From UBA4417 sp031550085 (GTDB lineage Bacteria > Bacteroidota > Bacteroidia > Bacteroidales > UBA4417), in NCBI GenBank assembly GCA_031550085.1, contig JAVBOY010000012.1, positions 1 to 64,000 of the forward strand: a stretch of DNA of 64,000 nt. Direction: 5' to 3'. Positions 35,284-44,928 of the stretch are shown piece after piece. Below the pieces are notes generated by a model, which was not told where the DNA came from, made no database searches, and saw nothing but the letters and a program-made list of their open reading frames with translations. The stretch's first letter is position 1, and every line of letters begins with the position of its first letter. Both the position numbers and the translations under genes were made by a program.

Positions 35284-35862
35284 GATATGAGATCTGTTTT
35301 GGTTAATTGAAAGTGGAAAATTGAAAATTGAAAGTGGGGCTTATTAATGATAAACTTTTTTAATTGAAAATTGAAAGTGGGTTTTAATGTATATCCCGGG
35401 TCATTTCGACTGAAGCGAAGCGAAACGGAGAAATCTGCTTGTTAATTGAAAATGGAAAGTGGAAAATTGAAAATGGTTTGTTCGTTTACGAGTTAACAAG
35501 TTTATGGTAAAGGGTTCACCTTGTACCACGAACCTTTTACCGTTCACCCAATAAACGATTCAACAGTTCAACGATTCAACAAATTACTCACCCCTATGCA
35601 ATTAAAATATCATATTATTAGATTTTATTATCGTGATCGGTTAAAACCAATCGCCCCCAATTTTCCTAATAAACAATTCAACCGTTCAACGATTAAACAC
35701 TTCAACACCCATTTTACCCTGCACCGTATACCTTGAGCCAGTTCACCTTTCACACTTCACATTTCACTGTGAAACCCTGCACCATTCACCTTGAACCCTT
35801 AGCCCATTTCACCCGTAAACGATTCAACAACTCAACAGTTCAACGATTCAACAATCTTATGC
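35284..35862. repeat. Two opposed modular leader elements
   Basis: No supported gene. From 35284 to about 35480 the words read towards pepE on the minus strand (CCACTTTCAATTTTC). From about 35510 to 35858 they read rightward (GTTCACCTTGTACC, CAATAAACGATTCAACAG, ACTCACCCCT), in two successive blocks. The rightward leaders have no rightward gene after them, only the 3' end of the leftward kinase. A 46-codon frame starts at ATG 35597 right after the first block and could be the remnant of a lost gene. Near 35400 is a TCATTTCGACTGAAGCG word of the foldback family. Confidence 0.55.
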
Positions 35863-36483
35863 CTAAAAAAGCCCGTGAATCTCAGCCTGGACGCGTTCGA
35901 TCACCAGTCCGAGGTCTTCCGGCTTTTGGGCAAAATCGAGATGGTCGATGTCAAAAATCAATAATTTCCCTGCTTTGTAATTCTCAATCCAAGATTCGTA
36001 CCGTTCGCTCAGGCTTTTCAAATAATCCAAACGAATCGAAGCCTCATAGTCGCGCCCGCGTTTTTGAATGTTCCGGACCAAAGTCGGTACTTCGGCGCGG
36101 AGGTAAACCAATAAATCGGGCGGTTTCAGGAACGACGACATCAATTCAAACAGGGCGGCGTAATTTTCAAAATCGCGCGTATCCATCAAATTCATATCGT
36201 GGAGGTTGGGGGCAAAAATATACGCATCTTCGTAGATGGTGCGGTCTTGAACCACATTTTTTCCGCTGTTGCGGATTTCAAGCACTTGCCGGAAGCGGCT
36301 GTTCAAAAAATATACCTGCAAGTTAAACGACCAGCGCTGCATATCGTCGTAAAAATTTGCCAGATACGGATTGTTGTCCACCGATTCATAATGAGGCTGC
36401 CACCCGAAATGCTTTGCCAACAACTGCGTCAGCGTGGTTTTTCCCGAACCGATATTTCCTGCGATGGCTACATGCATTCCCAT
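35863..36483 (-). CDS. Deoxynucleoside kinase
   Basis: 206 residues from ATG 36483 (MGMHVAIAGNIGSGKTTL; the Met two codons later is equally possible). The frame extends 25 codons further upstream, but that part does not look like the family. The P-loop GNIGSGKTT is at about residues 8-16, the DRT(I/Y)YED signature is at about 97-103, and RGRDYEASI lies near the lid. It phosphorylates deoxyadenosine, deoxyguanosine or a similar nucleoside in the salvage pathway. The specificity cannot be told by eye. Confidence 0.88.
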   Translation of the reverse strand: MGMHVAIAGNIGSGKTTLTQLLAKHFGWQPHYESVDNNPYLANFYDDMQRWSFNLQVYFLNSRFRQVLEIRNSGKNVVQDRTIYEDAYIFAPNLHDMNLMDTRDFENYAALFELMSSFLKPPDLLVYLRAEVPTLVRNIQKRGRDYEASIRLDYLKSLSERYESWIENYKAGKLLIFDIDHLDFAQKPEDLGLVIERVQAEIHGLF

Positions 36484-36563
36484 AATATTCAATAATTTAT
36501 CGTAAAAAGTAAATAAAGTTTGGTGTCGTTTGAGGTAAATCAGGACTGCAAAAATCAAACTTT

Positions 36564-38072
36564 TTAGTTAACTAGGGCTAATATTTCGTCCACATATTTT
36601 CGCTCGTTCGAAAGGCGCGGCACTTTATGCTGTCCGCCGAGCTTGCCCTTTTCTTTCATCCAGTTGTAAAACGTCCCTTTCGGTACCGAATGAAGCAACG
36701 GCTGTTTGAGCACCATGCTGTGGTACCGTTTGGCTTCGTAATCGGAATTGAGCGCTTTCAATGCATTGTCCAGTATTTCGGTGAAATATTCCAGATTTTC
36801 CGGCAATTCTTCGAATTCGACGACCCATTCGTGGGCGCCGTTTTCGTTATCGGCAAAAAACACGGGAGCAGCCGTATATTCGCTTACCAAAGCGCTCGAT
36901 TTTTCGCAGGCGATGGCAATCGCCCGGTCGGCATTTTCCACAATCAACTCTTCGCCGAACGCGTTGATAAAGTTTTTGGTCCGGCCGGTAATTTTAATCC
37001 GGTATGGTGATAAATCGGTAAACATTACCGTGTCGCCGATCAGGTAACGCCACAAGCCCGCATTGGTTGATATCACCAATGCGTAATTTACACCCAGTTC
37101 CACTTCATTCAGCAACAACGTTTTGGGATATTCCTTGCCGACTTCCGACAAGGGCAAAAACTCGAAAAAGATGCCATAATCCAGCATGAGCAGCATGTCA
37201 TCGGCATCCAGGCGGTCTTGAATCCCGAAAAATCCTTCCGAAGCATTGTATGTTTCCATGTAATGCATGCCGGGCGGGCAAATGCGTTTGTATTGCTCGC
37301 GGTAAGGAGCAAAACTCACGCCGCCGTGGACGAACAATTCCAGGTTCGGCCAGATTTCCTGGATGTTTTCCTTTCCCGCTTTTTCGAGCACTTTACGCAA
37401 AAGTACCAACAACCACGACGGAACGCCGGTGATGTTGGTCACATCTTCGTTCATGGTGATGGTGGCCATTTGTTCCAATTTCGATTCCCATTCGTCCATC
37501 AAAGCCACGCTCAAATCCGGCGTGCGGATCAATTGCACCCAAAACGGCAGGTTTTCCAATATAATGGCCGACACATCCCCGCGGTAAGTGCCCGCATTTT
37601 CGTTGTCGAGGTTGAAACTTCCGCCCAAGCCCAATAGTTTTCCGCTGAAAATATTGGTTTCCGGATTGTTATTGCAATACATGGAAAGCAAATCTTTGCC
37701 TCCCTTAAAATGGCACTCGCTCAAAGCCTCTTCCGTAACCGGAATAAATTTGCTTTTATCGTTGGTGGTACCCGAACTCTTGGCAAACCACTTCACTTCA
37801 CCCGGCCACAACAAATTGCTTTCACCCAGGCGCAAACGGTCGATAATGGGCTTGAAGCCCGTGTAATCGCTTACCGGAACCCGTTCGCAAAATGTGCGTA
37901 TCGATTGGATGGAGCGGTAATCGTATTTTTTTCCCCATTCCGTGTCGCGGGCTGCATAGATCAATTTGTCAAACCATTCTTTTTGAACATCTTGCGGATA
38001 TTTCATGAACAGCTCAATTTGATGGATGCGTTTGCGCACAAACCACGAAACAACGGAGTTGAAAATGGTCAT
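36564..38072 (-). CDS. GH3-family (auxin-responsive promoter type) adenylating enzyme
   Basis: 502 residues. The start MTIFNSVVSWFVRKR at 38072 is where family similarity begins. The firefly-luciferase-like fold is shown by the ATP loop FAKSSGTTNDKSKFIP, then MYCNNNPETNIF, the central ETYNASEGFFG and the hinge ITGRTKNFINAFGEELI. Plant GH3 proteins conjugate amino acids to hormone carboxylates; the bacterial role is not known. The only safe statement is adenylation of some carboxylate. It is divergent from the CNNM gene. Confidence 0.87.
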   Translation of the reverse strand: MTIFNSVVSWFVRKRIHQIELFMKYPQDVQKEWFDKLIYAARDTEWGKKYDYRSIQSIRTFCERVPVSDYTGFKPIIDRLRLGESNLLWPGEVKWFAKSSGTTNDKSKFIPVTEEALSECHFKGGKDLLSMYCNNNPETNIFSGKLLGLGGSFNLDNENAGTYRGDVSAIILENLPFWVQLIRTPDLSVALMDEWESKLEQMATITMNEDVTNITGVPSWLLVLLRKVLEKAGKENIQEIWPNLELFVHGGVSFAPYREQYKRICPPGMHYMETYNASEGFFGIQDRLDADDMLLMLDYGIFFEFLPLSEVGKEYPKTLLLNEVELGVNYALVISTNAGLWRYLIGDTVMFTDLSPYRIKITGRTKNFINAFGEELIVENADRAIAIACEKSSALVSEYTAAPVFFADNENGAHEWVVEFEELPENLEYFTEILDNALKALNSDYEAKRYHSMVLKQPLLHSVPKGTFYNWMKEKGKLGGQHKVPRLSNERKYVDEILALVN

Positions 38073-38234
38073 TTTTGTTGGAATTTTTGGAAACTCAAAG
38101 GTAGAAAATCTAAACGAACCCATGAAAAATATGTTTGCTTTTTCGGAAAAACATTCCACTGTTTGGTTAGAATTGTTTTCTAATAAGTTGATTTTTAGAA
38201 TTTTTATTTACTTTTGTTTGTGCTCGTACAGCTA

Positions 38235-38264
38235 TTTGAATCTTCGTGAGAATGCTTACCTTTG
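38235..38264 (+). promoter_or_regulatory. Promoter for the CNNM/CorC gene
   Basis: TTTG (38235-38238), an 18-base spacer and TACCTTTG (38257-38264) match the Bacteroidota consensus. The ATG at 38284 is 20 bases downstream, which also supports that start. Confidence 0.6.
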
Positions 38265-38283
38265 CACATTCTATAAATTAGAA

Positions 38284-39555
38284 ATGGAGATAGTTATAAT
38301 TGCAGTCCTCATTCTGCTCAACGGAATATTTTCCATGTCCGAAATCGCTTTGGTTTCGGCGCGAAAGTCGAGATTGGAATCCGATATCAAAAAAGGAAGC
38401 AAATCAGCCAAAACGGCTTTACTCCTCTCGAACGAACCCAATAAATTTCTTTCTACCATCCAAATCGGAATCACGTTAATTGGGATCCTTACCGGTTTGT
38501 ATTCGGGAGAAGCTTTTTCGCGCGACTTTGCCAAGGTGATTGCGCGCATTCCTGCTTTAGCACCTTATTCCCTGGTGATCGCCACCATTACTATTGTGTT
38601 AGTGGTGACCTATTTAACCATTGTGTTTGGCGAATTAGTGCCCAAACGTTTGGGGTTGAGCCTGGCGGAAAAAATTTCGAAAGCGGTTTCCCGCCCCATG
38701 CTTGCCCTTTCCCGCTTGATGACCCCCATGGTTTGGCTGTTGTCGAAAAGTACGTCTGCTGTTATGCAAATACTTGGGATTAAAGGCAATGCAGGGAAAG
38801 TCACCGAAGAAGAAATTAAAACCATGGTGAAAGAGGGTCTTGATTCCGGCGAGGTCCAGGAAATGGAACACGACATTGTGGAACGGGTTTTTAATCTTGG
38901 CGACCGCGATGTCGACACCGTGATGACCCATCGAAGCGATTTTGTCTGGCTCGAAGTCAAAGACAGCAGAGAACAAATCCGGGAAAAAGTGAAAGCCGAC
39001 ATGCACGATGTATATCCCGTTTCTGCGGGCACGTATGATGAAATAGCGGGAGTCGCTTACCTGAAGGACTTGTTTGCATCCCTTGATTCACCCGACTTTT
39101 CGCTCGAAAAACTGATGCGCCCCGTTCATTATTTGCCGGACAACAAAAGCGTCTATGGCGCTTTGGAGTTGTTTAAGCACGATAACATCAAACACGGCTT
39201 TGTTATTGATGAATACGGTAGCATCAAAGGAATTGTCACCCTGACCGATATCATGGAAGCGCTGGTGGGCGAAGTGCTCGAAGAAGGCGAAGAAAAAGAA
39301 ATTGTGGTGCGGGAAGACGGAAGCCTGTTGGTCGATGGGCAGTGTTCGTTTTACAATTTCCTGGAATACTTCGACATGCAAGATTTGTATGCCGAAAACG
39401 ATTACAATACCTTGGGCGGATTGATCCTGGAATTATTGGAACACATTCCCCAAGAAGGCGAAAAACTTTCGTGGCGCGGTTTGGATTTCGAAATTTTAGA
39501 TATGGATGGCGCCCGGATCGATAAAGTGCTTGTAACGGCCAACGTCCAATCCTAG
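38284..39555 (+). CDS. CNNM/CorC-type (hemolysin-like) membrane protein
   Basis: 423 residues from ATG 38284 (MEIVIIAVLILLNG). The 86 codons of open frame upstream overlap the divergent gene and the promoter. Domains: DUF21 with four hydrophobic spans (about 1-185), a pair of CBS domains (about 200-325) and a C-terminal CorC/HlyC domain (about 340-420). Relatives move or sense Mg2+ or Co2+ at the inner membrane. The old name hemolysin is not a safe function call. Confidence 0.9.
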   Translation: MEIVIIAVLILLNGIFSMSEIALVSARKSRLESDIKKGSKSAKTALLLSNEPNKFLSTIQIGITLIGILTGLYSGEAFSRDFAKVIARIPALAPYSLVIATITIVLVVTYLTIVFGELVPKRLGLSLAEKISKAVSRPMLALSRLMTPMVWLLSKSTSAVMQILGIKGNAGKVTEEEIKTMVKEGLDSGEVQEMEHDIVERVFNLGDRDVDTVMTHRSDFVWLEVKDSREQIREKVKADMHDVYPVSAGTYDEIAGVAYLKDLFASLDSPDFSLEKLMRPVHYLPDNKSVYGALELFKHDNIKHGFVIDEYGSIKGIVTLTDIMEALVGEVLEEGEEKEIVVREDGSLLVDGQCSFYNFLEYFDMQDLYAENDYNTLGGLILELLEHIPQEGEKLSWRGLDFEILDMDGARIDKVLVTANVQS

Positions 39556-39660
39556 GAAGGCTTCGAAATTTCCATCGTTCCCCTAAAAAAACAGCTCCGA
39601 TTCTAAAGAAAATACGAATTCCCACGTATTTAAAAGAGCAATCCGACCGGCTATTTCTAT

Positions 39661-39690
39661 TTTGAAATTCAAATTCCCCGATTATATTTG
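39661..39690 (+). promoter_or_regulatory. Promoter for the acyl-CoA synthetase gene
   Basis: TTTG (39661-39664), an 18-base spacer and TATATTTG (39683-39690), followed by a leader of about 65 bases. Confidence 0.6.
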
Positions 39691-39762
39691 CATCTTCAAA
39701 AACAAAAAGGGCGTTTTTATATTTACTATTAGATTATTGAAAATAAAATCAGGGATTCTTTA

Positions 39763-41703
39763 ATGAGTATTTTTATGAGTCTTCCTCGTTACAATTCATT
39801 ACCGCATTTTTTTGAAACCATCGTTGAACAGTATGCCGATTATACTTTTCTTTTGGAGAAAACAAACGGCAGTTATCAAGGAACGACTTACCGGCAAGTC
39901 CGGGAACAGGTTCATGCATTTGCGGCAGGCTTGATCAGCTTGGGATTTGAAAAAGGCGACCGCGCCACCATGCTTTGCGAGGGCTGTAACAATTGGGTCG
40001 TAAGTGAATTAGGAATCTTTTTTGCCGGGGGAATCAACGTGCCCATGTCGGTAAAACTCAACGAATCCCACGAACTGATGTACCGCATTCTTCACTCGGA
40101 GTCAAAGTTTGTCATGGTGAGTTCCCGTCAAGCCGGGAAAATCCGTGCCATCCGCGGGCAACTCCCGTTGGTGCAAAAGTTGATTGTCCTCGACGGTGAA
40201 ATTGAAAATACCGAAACTGAGATTTCTTTTGCTGCAGTTTTGGAGCAAGGGAAGCACTATTTGCAGACAAATCAAAGCGAATTTGAAAACATTTGGAAAT
40301 CGGTTCAGCCCGGCGATATTGCCAACATTTGCTACACTTCGGGCACAACCGCCGAACCCAAAGGCATCATGCTGTCGCACGACAATTACATCAGCAACGT
40401 TTTCCAGGCCTATTCGCTTTTTGAAATCGACCACACCTGGCGTACTTTGTTGATTTTACCTTGGGATCATGCATTCGCCCATACCGTAGGTATTTATTGT
40501 ATGATGGGAAAAGGAGCCTCCCTGGCTTCGGTCGATTTGGGCAAATCGCCGATGGATGTCATCAAGAACATTCCCCTGAACATTAAAGAAGTAAAACCCA
40601 ATATGTTGCTGAGCGTTCCGGCTTTAGCGACCAATTTTAAGAAAAACATTGAAAAAGGAATCCGCGACAAAGGGCGTTTGACGCAAATGTTGTTCAAGCA
40701 TGCGCTGAATGTCGCTTATAGGTATAACGGAAACGGACAAGAAAAGGGAAAAGGCCTCCGTTTTCTGCTGAAACCCTTGGTTAGCTTGTACGATGCTGTT
40801 TTATTCAAAAAAGTACGTGCCAGTTTCGGAGGAAACTTGAAATTTTTTGTCGGCGGCGGTGCGTTACTGGATATTGAATTTCAACGCTTCTTCTATGCCA
40901 TCGGCATTCCCATGCTGCAAGGCTACGGACTGACCGAAGCGGCGCCGATTATATCGGCCAATAACTTGGAACAGCACCTTTTCGGTTCGTCGGGGCGTTT
41001 GGTTGCGGATTTGGAGCTGAAAATCTGCGACGAGCACGGAAACGAACTTCCAGCCGGGTATGCCGGCGAAATTGTGGTACGCGGGCGGAATACCATGCTG
41101 GGTTATTGGAAAAACGAAGAAGCCACGGCAAAATCGTTGAAACACGGGTGGCTTTACACCGGCGATCTGGGTTATGTCGTCCCCACCGGTTTTTTTTATG
41201 TGTTGGGCCGCTTCAAAAGCTTACTTATTGCCGACGACGGCGAAAAATACAGTCCGGAGACCATTGAGGAGGCTTTTTGCGCCGAATCGCCTTTTATTGA
41301 TCAGTGCATGTTGCATAACAACCAAAATCCATACACCATTTGTTTGGTAGTTCCCAACAAGGAGCAATTATTGAGCTACCTGAAACACAAACATTTGAAT
41401 CCGGAATCAAAAGAAGGGCATGAACATGCTCTACTGAAGATTGAAATGGAAATTCAAAAATTCCGCGAAAACGGACATCATACCCAAAAATTCCCCCAAC
41501 GTTGGTTGCCAGGATCTATCGGAATATTAGCCGAATCGTTCAACGAACAGAACGGTTTGATGAATTCTACCTTGAAAATGGTGCGCGGAAAAATTACCGA
41601 CCGTTACAAAGACCGCATTACCCATATGTACACATCGGAAGGAAAAACCATTTTGAATACGCTAAACTTTCGGGATGTGGCCGAGTTGTTGGGAAGTAAA
41701 TAA
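39763..41703 (+). CDS. Long-chain fatty acid-CoA ligase-like (AMP-binding) protein
   Basis: 646 residues. The AMP-binding motif is YTSGTTAEPKGIMLSHDN (about 194-211), GYGLTEAAP is near 387, the TGDLGYV motif is near 467, and the lysine-bearing C-terminal part begins after GRFKSLL. Long-chain synthetases of this branch (FAA1-like) have a linker of this size. It activates fatty acids with ATP and CoA. The second Met (residue 5, MSLPRYNS) is an alternative start. It is a single-gene transcript with its own promoter and terminator. Confidence 0.9.
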   Translation: MSIFMSLPRYNSLPHFFETIVEQYADYTFLLEKTNGSYQGTTYRQVREQVHAFAAGLISLGFEKGDRATMLCEGCNNWVVSELGIFFAGGINVPMSVKLNESHELMYRILHSESKFVMVSSRQAGKIRAIRGQLPLVQKLIVLDGEIENTETEISFAAVLEQGKHYLQTNQSEFENIWKSVQPGDIANICYTSGTTAEPKGIMLSHDNYISNVFQAYSLFEIDHTWRTLLILPWDHAFAHTVGIYCMMGKGASLASVDLGKSPMDVIKNIPLNIKEVKPNMLLSVPALATNFKKNIEKGIRDKGRLTQMLFKHALNVAYRYNGNGQEKGKGLRFLLKPLVSLYDAVLFKKVRASFGGNLKFFVGGGALLDIEFQRFFYAIGIPMLQGYGLTEAAPIISANNLEQHLFGSSGRLVADLELKICDEHGNELPAGYAGEIVVRGRNTMLGYWKNEEATAKSLKHGWLYTGDLGYVVPTGFFYVLGRFKSLLIADDGEKYSPETIEEAFCAESPFIDQCMLHNNQNPYTICLVVPNKEQLLSYLKHKHLNPESKEGHEHALLKIEMEIQKFRENGHHTQKFPQRWLPGSIGILAESFNEQNGLMNSTLKMVRGKITDRYKDRITHMYTSEGKTILNTLNFRDVAELLGSK

Positions 41704-41738
41704 AAAAAACTCCTAACCGTATGGTTAGGAGTTTTTTA
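41702..41738. terminator. Bidirectional intrinsic terminator
   Basis: A perfect 11-bp stem, AACTCCTAACC with GGTTAGGAGTT, around a GTAT loop. A-runs lie on the left and T-runs on the right, so it serves both the rightward ligase and the leftward cold-shock gene. Confidence 0.9.
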
Positions 41739-41757
41739 GCAGTTCTCTATTTAAATA

Positions 41758-41949
41758 TTAAGCTATTTTCACATTTACTGCTTTAGGCCCACGGCGGTCT
41801 TCCATAACGTCGAATTCTACATCGTCGTTTTCCTTAATTTTATCAACAAGACCTGTTGCGTGAACGAATACGTCGGCTTCGTTTTCGTTATTGGTAATGA
41901 ATCCGAACCCCTTTTGTTCATTGAAGAACTTTACTTTTCCAGTTGGCAT
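41758..41949 (-). CDS. Cold-shock domain protein
   Basis: 63 residues, a single cold-shock domain. It has RNP1 (KGFGFI, residues 13-18) and RNP2 (ADVFVHAT, about 25-32). It binds single-stranded RNA or DNA and melts RNA structure. The upstream leader contains a perfect 5-bp inverted pair CCGTAAAATTACGG at 41972-41985, which might be part of a thermosensitive 5' UTR; that is speculative. Confidence 0.95.
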   Translation of the reverse strand: MPTGKVKFFNEQKGFGFITNNENEADVFVHATGLVDKIKENDDVEFDVMEDRRGPKAVNVKIA

Positions 41950-42482
41950 TTTTATTTGGTATTAAAATTTGCCGTAAAATTACGGTAAAAAAAGAAAATA
42001 AAGCACTTTGTTGCAAAAAAAAATTGTAAATAATTGCTTATTTTTTTTCTAAAAACATACATGGATAATTTAAATTGTTGATTTTTAATAATTTGTAAAT
42101 GTGAAAAATCATTAGAGCGTAAACGCCCATATAGGCTTGATAAAGTGCTTTTTTTTAAATTACTCTATGTGGGTGTAAATCGTTTTATCCGGGTATTTCC
42201 ACGCTCTTGCAGGTGTTAGTATGTTGAAAAAGATGAATTTTTGACGTGGGCTCCAGAAAACATACTTTTTTCACCTTGAAGCCTTGGTTACAGTATGGGT
42301 ATGTCGTGAGTTTGGAATAAATAGACTTGGAGGAATCCCTTCGAAGTATTTGGGAAAAGATTTTCTTATTTTTCTGATTTTAATTGTATTATAAAATTAT
42401 TTAGAATGATTCTAAATTTTGATTAGCATTTATTAGCATTTGTTTTTGAAATACATTTGTTATTCGGTAAATAGATGCTTGA
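41950..42482. other. Control region between the cold-shock gene and the cbb3 cluster
   Basis: No gene in 533 bases. The left third is the AT-rich leader of the cold-shock gene. The middle (about 42110-42350) shows no motif I recognise. The right end holds a strong palindrome (42399-42417) and a TACATTTG -7 box (42452-42459) for the cco cluster, without a clear TTTG at -33. Confidence 0.6.
42399..42417 (+). promoter_or_regulatory. Palindromic operator upstream of ccoS
   Basis: ATTTAGAAT-G-ATTCTAAAT is a perfect 9-bp inverted repeat around one base. It resembles Fur/DtxR-family metal-regulator operators, though I cannot name the protein. It ends 34 bases before the -7 box at 42452-42459. Centred near -58 of the inferred start it would suit an activator better than a repressor. 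Confidence 0.55.
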
Positions 42483-42689
42483 ATGAGTGTTGTTGTTATT
42501 CTGATTGCCTTTAGCTTGTTGGTCGCAGGCGGTTTCTTGATTGCTTTTTTGTGGGCGGCCCGGAACGGTCAATATGACGACGATGTGTCGCCGGCCATCC
42601 GTATTTTGTTTGAGAACGACTTATCGGAGCCAGAACATGAAACGGAAACTCCTGCGAACGAGCCATCCGAAACAGAGAATCACGACTAG
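42483..42689 (+). CDS. ccoS: CcoS, cbb3 oxidase maturation protein
   Basis: 68 residues: one membrane span (about 3-25), then WAARNGQYDDDVSPAIRILF, which is typical of CcoS. CcoS is needed for cofactor insertion into cbb3 oxidase, possibly with the copper ATPase CcoI, which is not in this window. It is the first gene of the cluster. Confidence 0.85.
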   Translation: MSVVVILIAFSLLVAGGFLIAFLWAARNGQYDDDVSPAIRILFENDLSEPEHETETPANEPSETENHD

Positions 42690-42734
42690 TTAATTATTAG
42701 ATTATCAATTGTTTATTATTAAATTTCACGATAA

Positions 42735-44873
42735 ATGGAACTTGAAAAATTTTACTACGACAATCGCATTGTAAAACAGTTTATGTATGCCACCATTATT
42801 TGGGGCGTTGTCGGTATGTTGGTTGGATTGGTTGTTGCGTTGCAGCTGGTTTTCCCAGACCTGAATTTGGGCCTGGAATTCACCACATTCGGGCGTTTGC
42901 GTCCGCTACATACCAATGCTGTCATTTTTGCTTTTGTGGGAAACGGGATTTTTACGGCCTATTATTACTCCATGCAACGGCTGCTCAAAACTCCGATGGC
43001 AAGCCAGTGGATGTGCAAAGCACATTTTTGGGGTTGGCAGGCAATCATTGTCATCGGCGCGGTTTCGCTTTTACTTGGCTTTACCGCCGGTAAGGAATAT
43101 GCCGAATTGGAATGGCCCATCGACATTATGATTACCGTGATTTGGGTCATTTTTGGCTGGAACATGATGTGGACGTTGCTCAAACGCCGCGTACAACATA
43201 TTTATGTGGCCATTTGGTTTTACATTGCCACCTTTGTAACCGTTGCTGTGCTGCACGTAGTGAATTCGTTCGAAATTCCCTGGAGTTTCTTTAAAAGCTA
43301 CTCGCTGTTTGCCGGCGTGCAAGATGCGTTGGTACAATGGTGGTATGGGCATAATGCCGTTGCCTTCTTTTTAACCACGCCCTATTTGGGATTGATGTAT
43401 TATTTTATTCCCAAAGCCGCAAACCGCCCCATTTATTCTTACAAACTGTCGATCATTCACTTTTGGGCATTGATATTTATTTACATTTGGGCGGGACCGC
43501 ACCATTTGCTTTATTCTTCCTTGCCCGAATGGGCGCAAGCGCTGGGAACCGTATTCAGTGTCATGTTATTGGCGCCTTCGTGGGGCGGTATGTTCAACGG
43601 TTTGCTGACCTTGCGCGGGGCTTGGGACAAAGTGCGCGAGGATGCCGTACTTAAATTTTTTGTGGTCGGCGTTACCGCATATGGAATGGCTACCTTCGAG
43701 GGTCCATTACTTTCGTTGAAAACCGTCAATGCCATCAGCCATTTTACCAACTGGACGATTGCGCACGTACACATCGGCGCATTGGGATGGAATGGCTTCC
43801 TCACGTTCGGGATGCTGTATTGGCTGGTTCCCAAACTGTTCAATACCAAAATCTATTCCTCCAAAATGGCAAACCTGCATTTTTGGCTGGGTACACTGGG
43901 AATTCTGTTTTACGCTGTTCCGCTGTATTGGGCTGCTTTTGCCGAAGCTTCGATGTGGAAGCAATTTACCGACACCGGTGAATTGGCTTATCCCAACTTT
44001 TTGCAGATTGTGCGCCATATTTTGCCTATGTATTATCTGCGTGTCTTGGGCGGAGTTTTCTATTTGGCCGGCGTATTTTTGATGCTGTGGAATTTTTACA
44101 AAACCGTCAAAGCCGGTTCGTTTGTGGCGCAGGAAGCAGCTGAAGCTTATGCCTTGCCCAAAGTAGCTGCAAAAGTAGCTTACGACAGCTGGCACCGGGT
44201 GTTGGAACGCCGTCCCATCCGCTTTATGATTTATGCCATCGTTGCCATTTTGATTGGCGGTATTATTGAAATTGTTCCGACTTACCTGATCAAATCGAAC
44301 ATTCCGACCATCGAATCGGTAAAACCTTATACGGCATTGGAATTACACGGACGCGATATTTATGTGGCCGAAGGCTGCTACAATTGCCACTCGCAGATGA
44401 TCCGCCCCTTCCGTTCCGAAACCGAACGCTACGGCGAATACTCCAAAGCTGGTGAATTTGTATACGACCATCCGTTCCAGTGGGGCAGCAAACGTACCGG
44501 GCCCGATTTGGCACGCGAAGGCGTAAAAACCGGAAAACTTTACAAGCCCAACCTCTGGCATTACAATCACTTGCTCGACCCGCAAAAGGTGAGTCCGGGA
44601 TCCATTATGCCGCATTATCCCTGGCTGGTAACCAAAGATATCGACTATAACGCCACCGAAGCCAAGATTAACGCGATGCGGGCAATGGGTGTACCATATA
44701 AAGCCGATTTTGACCTGAAAGCCAAAAACGAGTTGATGACGCAAGCGCACTCCATTTCTGACGAACTCAAAGCGCAAGGCGTAACCGTCAAAGCCAACAA
44801 GCAGATTATTGCGGTCATTGCTTACCTGCAACGCTTGGGAACGGATATTTACAAGACGGAGGAGGGGAAGTAA
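42735..44873 (+). CDS. ccoNO: Fused cbb3 cytochrome c oxidase subunits CcoN and CcoO
   Basis: 712 residues. The CcoN part (about 1-480) is a 12-span haem-copper core with conserved His in RLRPLHTNAVIF, PHHLLYSSLPEW (copper B ligands) and HVHIGALGWNG. A membrane anchor at about 495-515 leads into CcoO, whose single haem c site is CYNCHSQ (about 548-554) followed by RPFRSETERYG. The protein reduces O2 with high affinity and pumps protons. Fusion of the two subunits is typical of Bacteroidota. Confidence 0.95.
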   Translation: MELEKFYYDNRIVKQFMYATIIWGVVGMLVGLVVALQLVFPDLNLGLEFTTFGRLRPLHTNAVIFAFVGNGIFTAYYYSMQRLLKTPMASQWMCKAHFWGWQAIIVIGAVSLLLGFTAGKEYAELEWPIDIMITVIWVIFGWNMMWTLLKRRVQHIYVAIWFYIATFVTVAVLHVVNSFEIPWSFFKSYSLFAGVQDALVQWWYGHNAVAFFLTTPYLGLMYYFIPKAANRPIYSYKLSIIHFWALIFIYIWAGPHHLLYSSLPEWAQALGTVFSVMLLAPSWGGMFNGLLTLRGAWDKVREDAVLKFFVVGVTAYGMATFEGPLLSLKTVNAISHFTNWTIAHVHIGALGWNGFLTFGMLYWLVPKLFNTKIYSSKMANLHFWLGTLGILFYAVPLYWAAFAEASMWKQFTDTGELAYPNFLQIVRHILPMYYLRVLGGVFYLAGVFLMLWNFYKTVKAGSFVAQEAAEAYALPKVAAKVAYDSWHRVLERRPIRFMIYAIVAILIGGIIEIVPTYLIKSNIPTIESVKPYTALELHGRDIYVAEGCYNCHSQMIRPFRSETERYGEYSKAGEFVYDHPFQWGSKRTGPDLAREGVKTGKLYKPNLWHYNHLLDPQKVSPGSIMPHYPWLVTKDIDYNATEAKINAMRAMGVPYKADFDLKAKNELMTQAHSISDELKAQGVTVKANKQIIAVIAYLQRLGTDIYKTEEGK

Positions 44874-44928
44874 TGTAAACGCTGATCTCCGTGTATATTG
44901 TTTTAAAGCTTGCTAGTAATCTAAGGAT

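Noticed and set aside
35733..36326. A 197-codon plus-strand frame over the kinase 3' end
   Set aside because: The first part is leader words and the rest is the complement of conserved kinase sequence.
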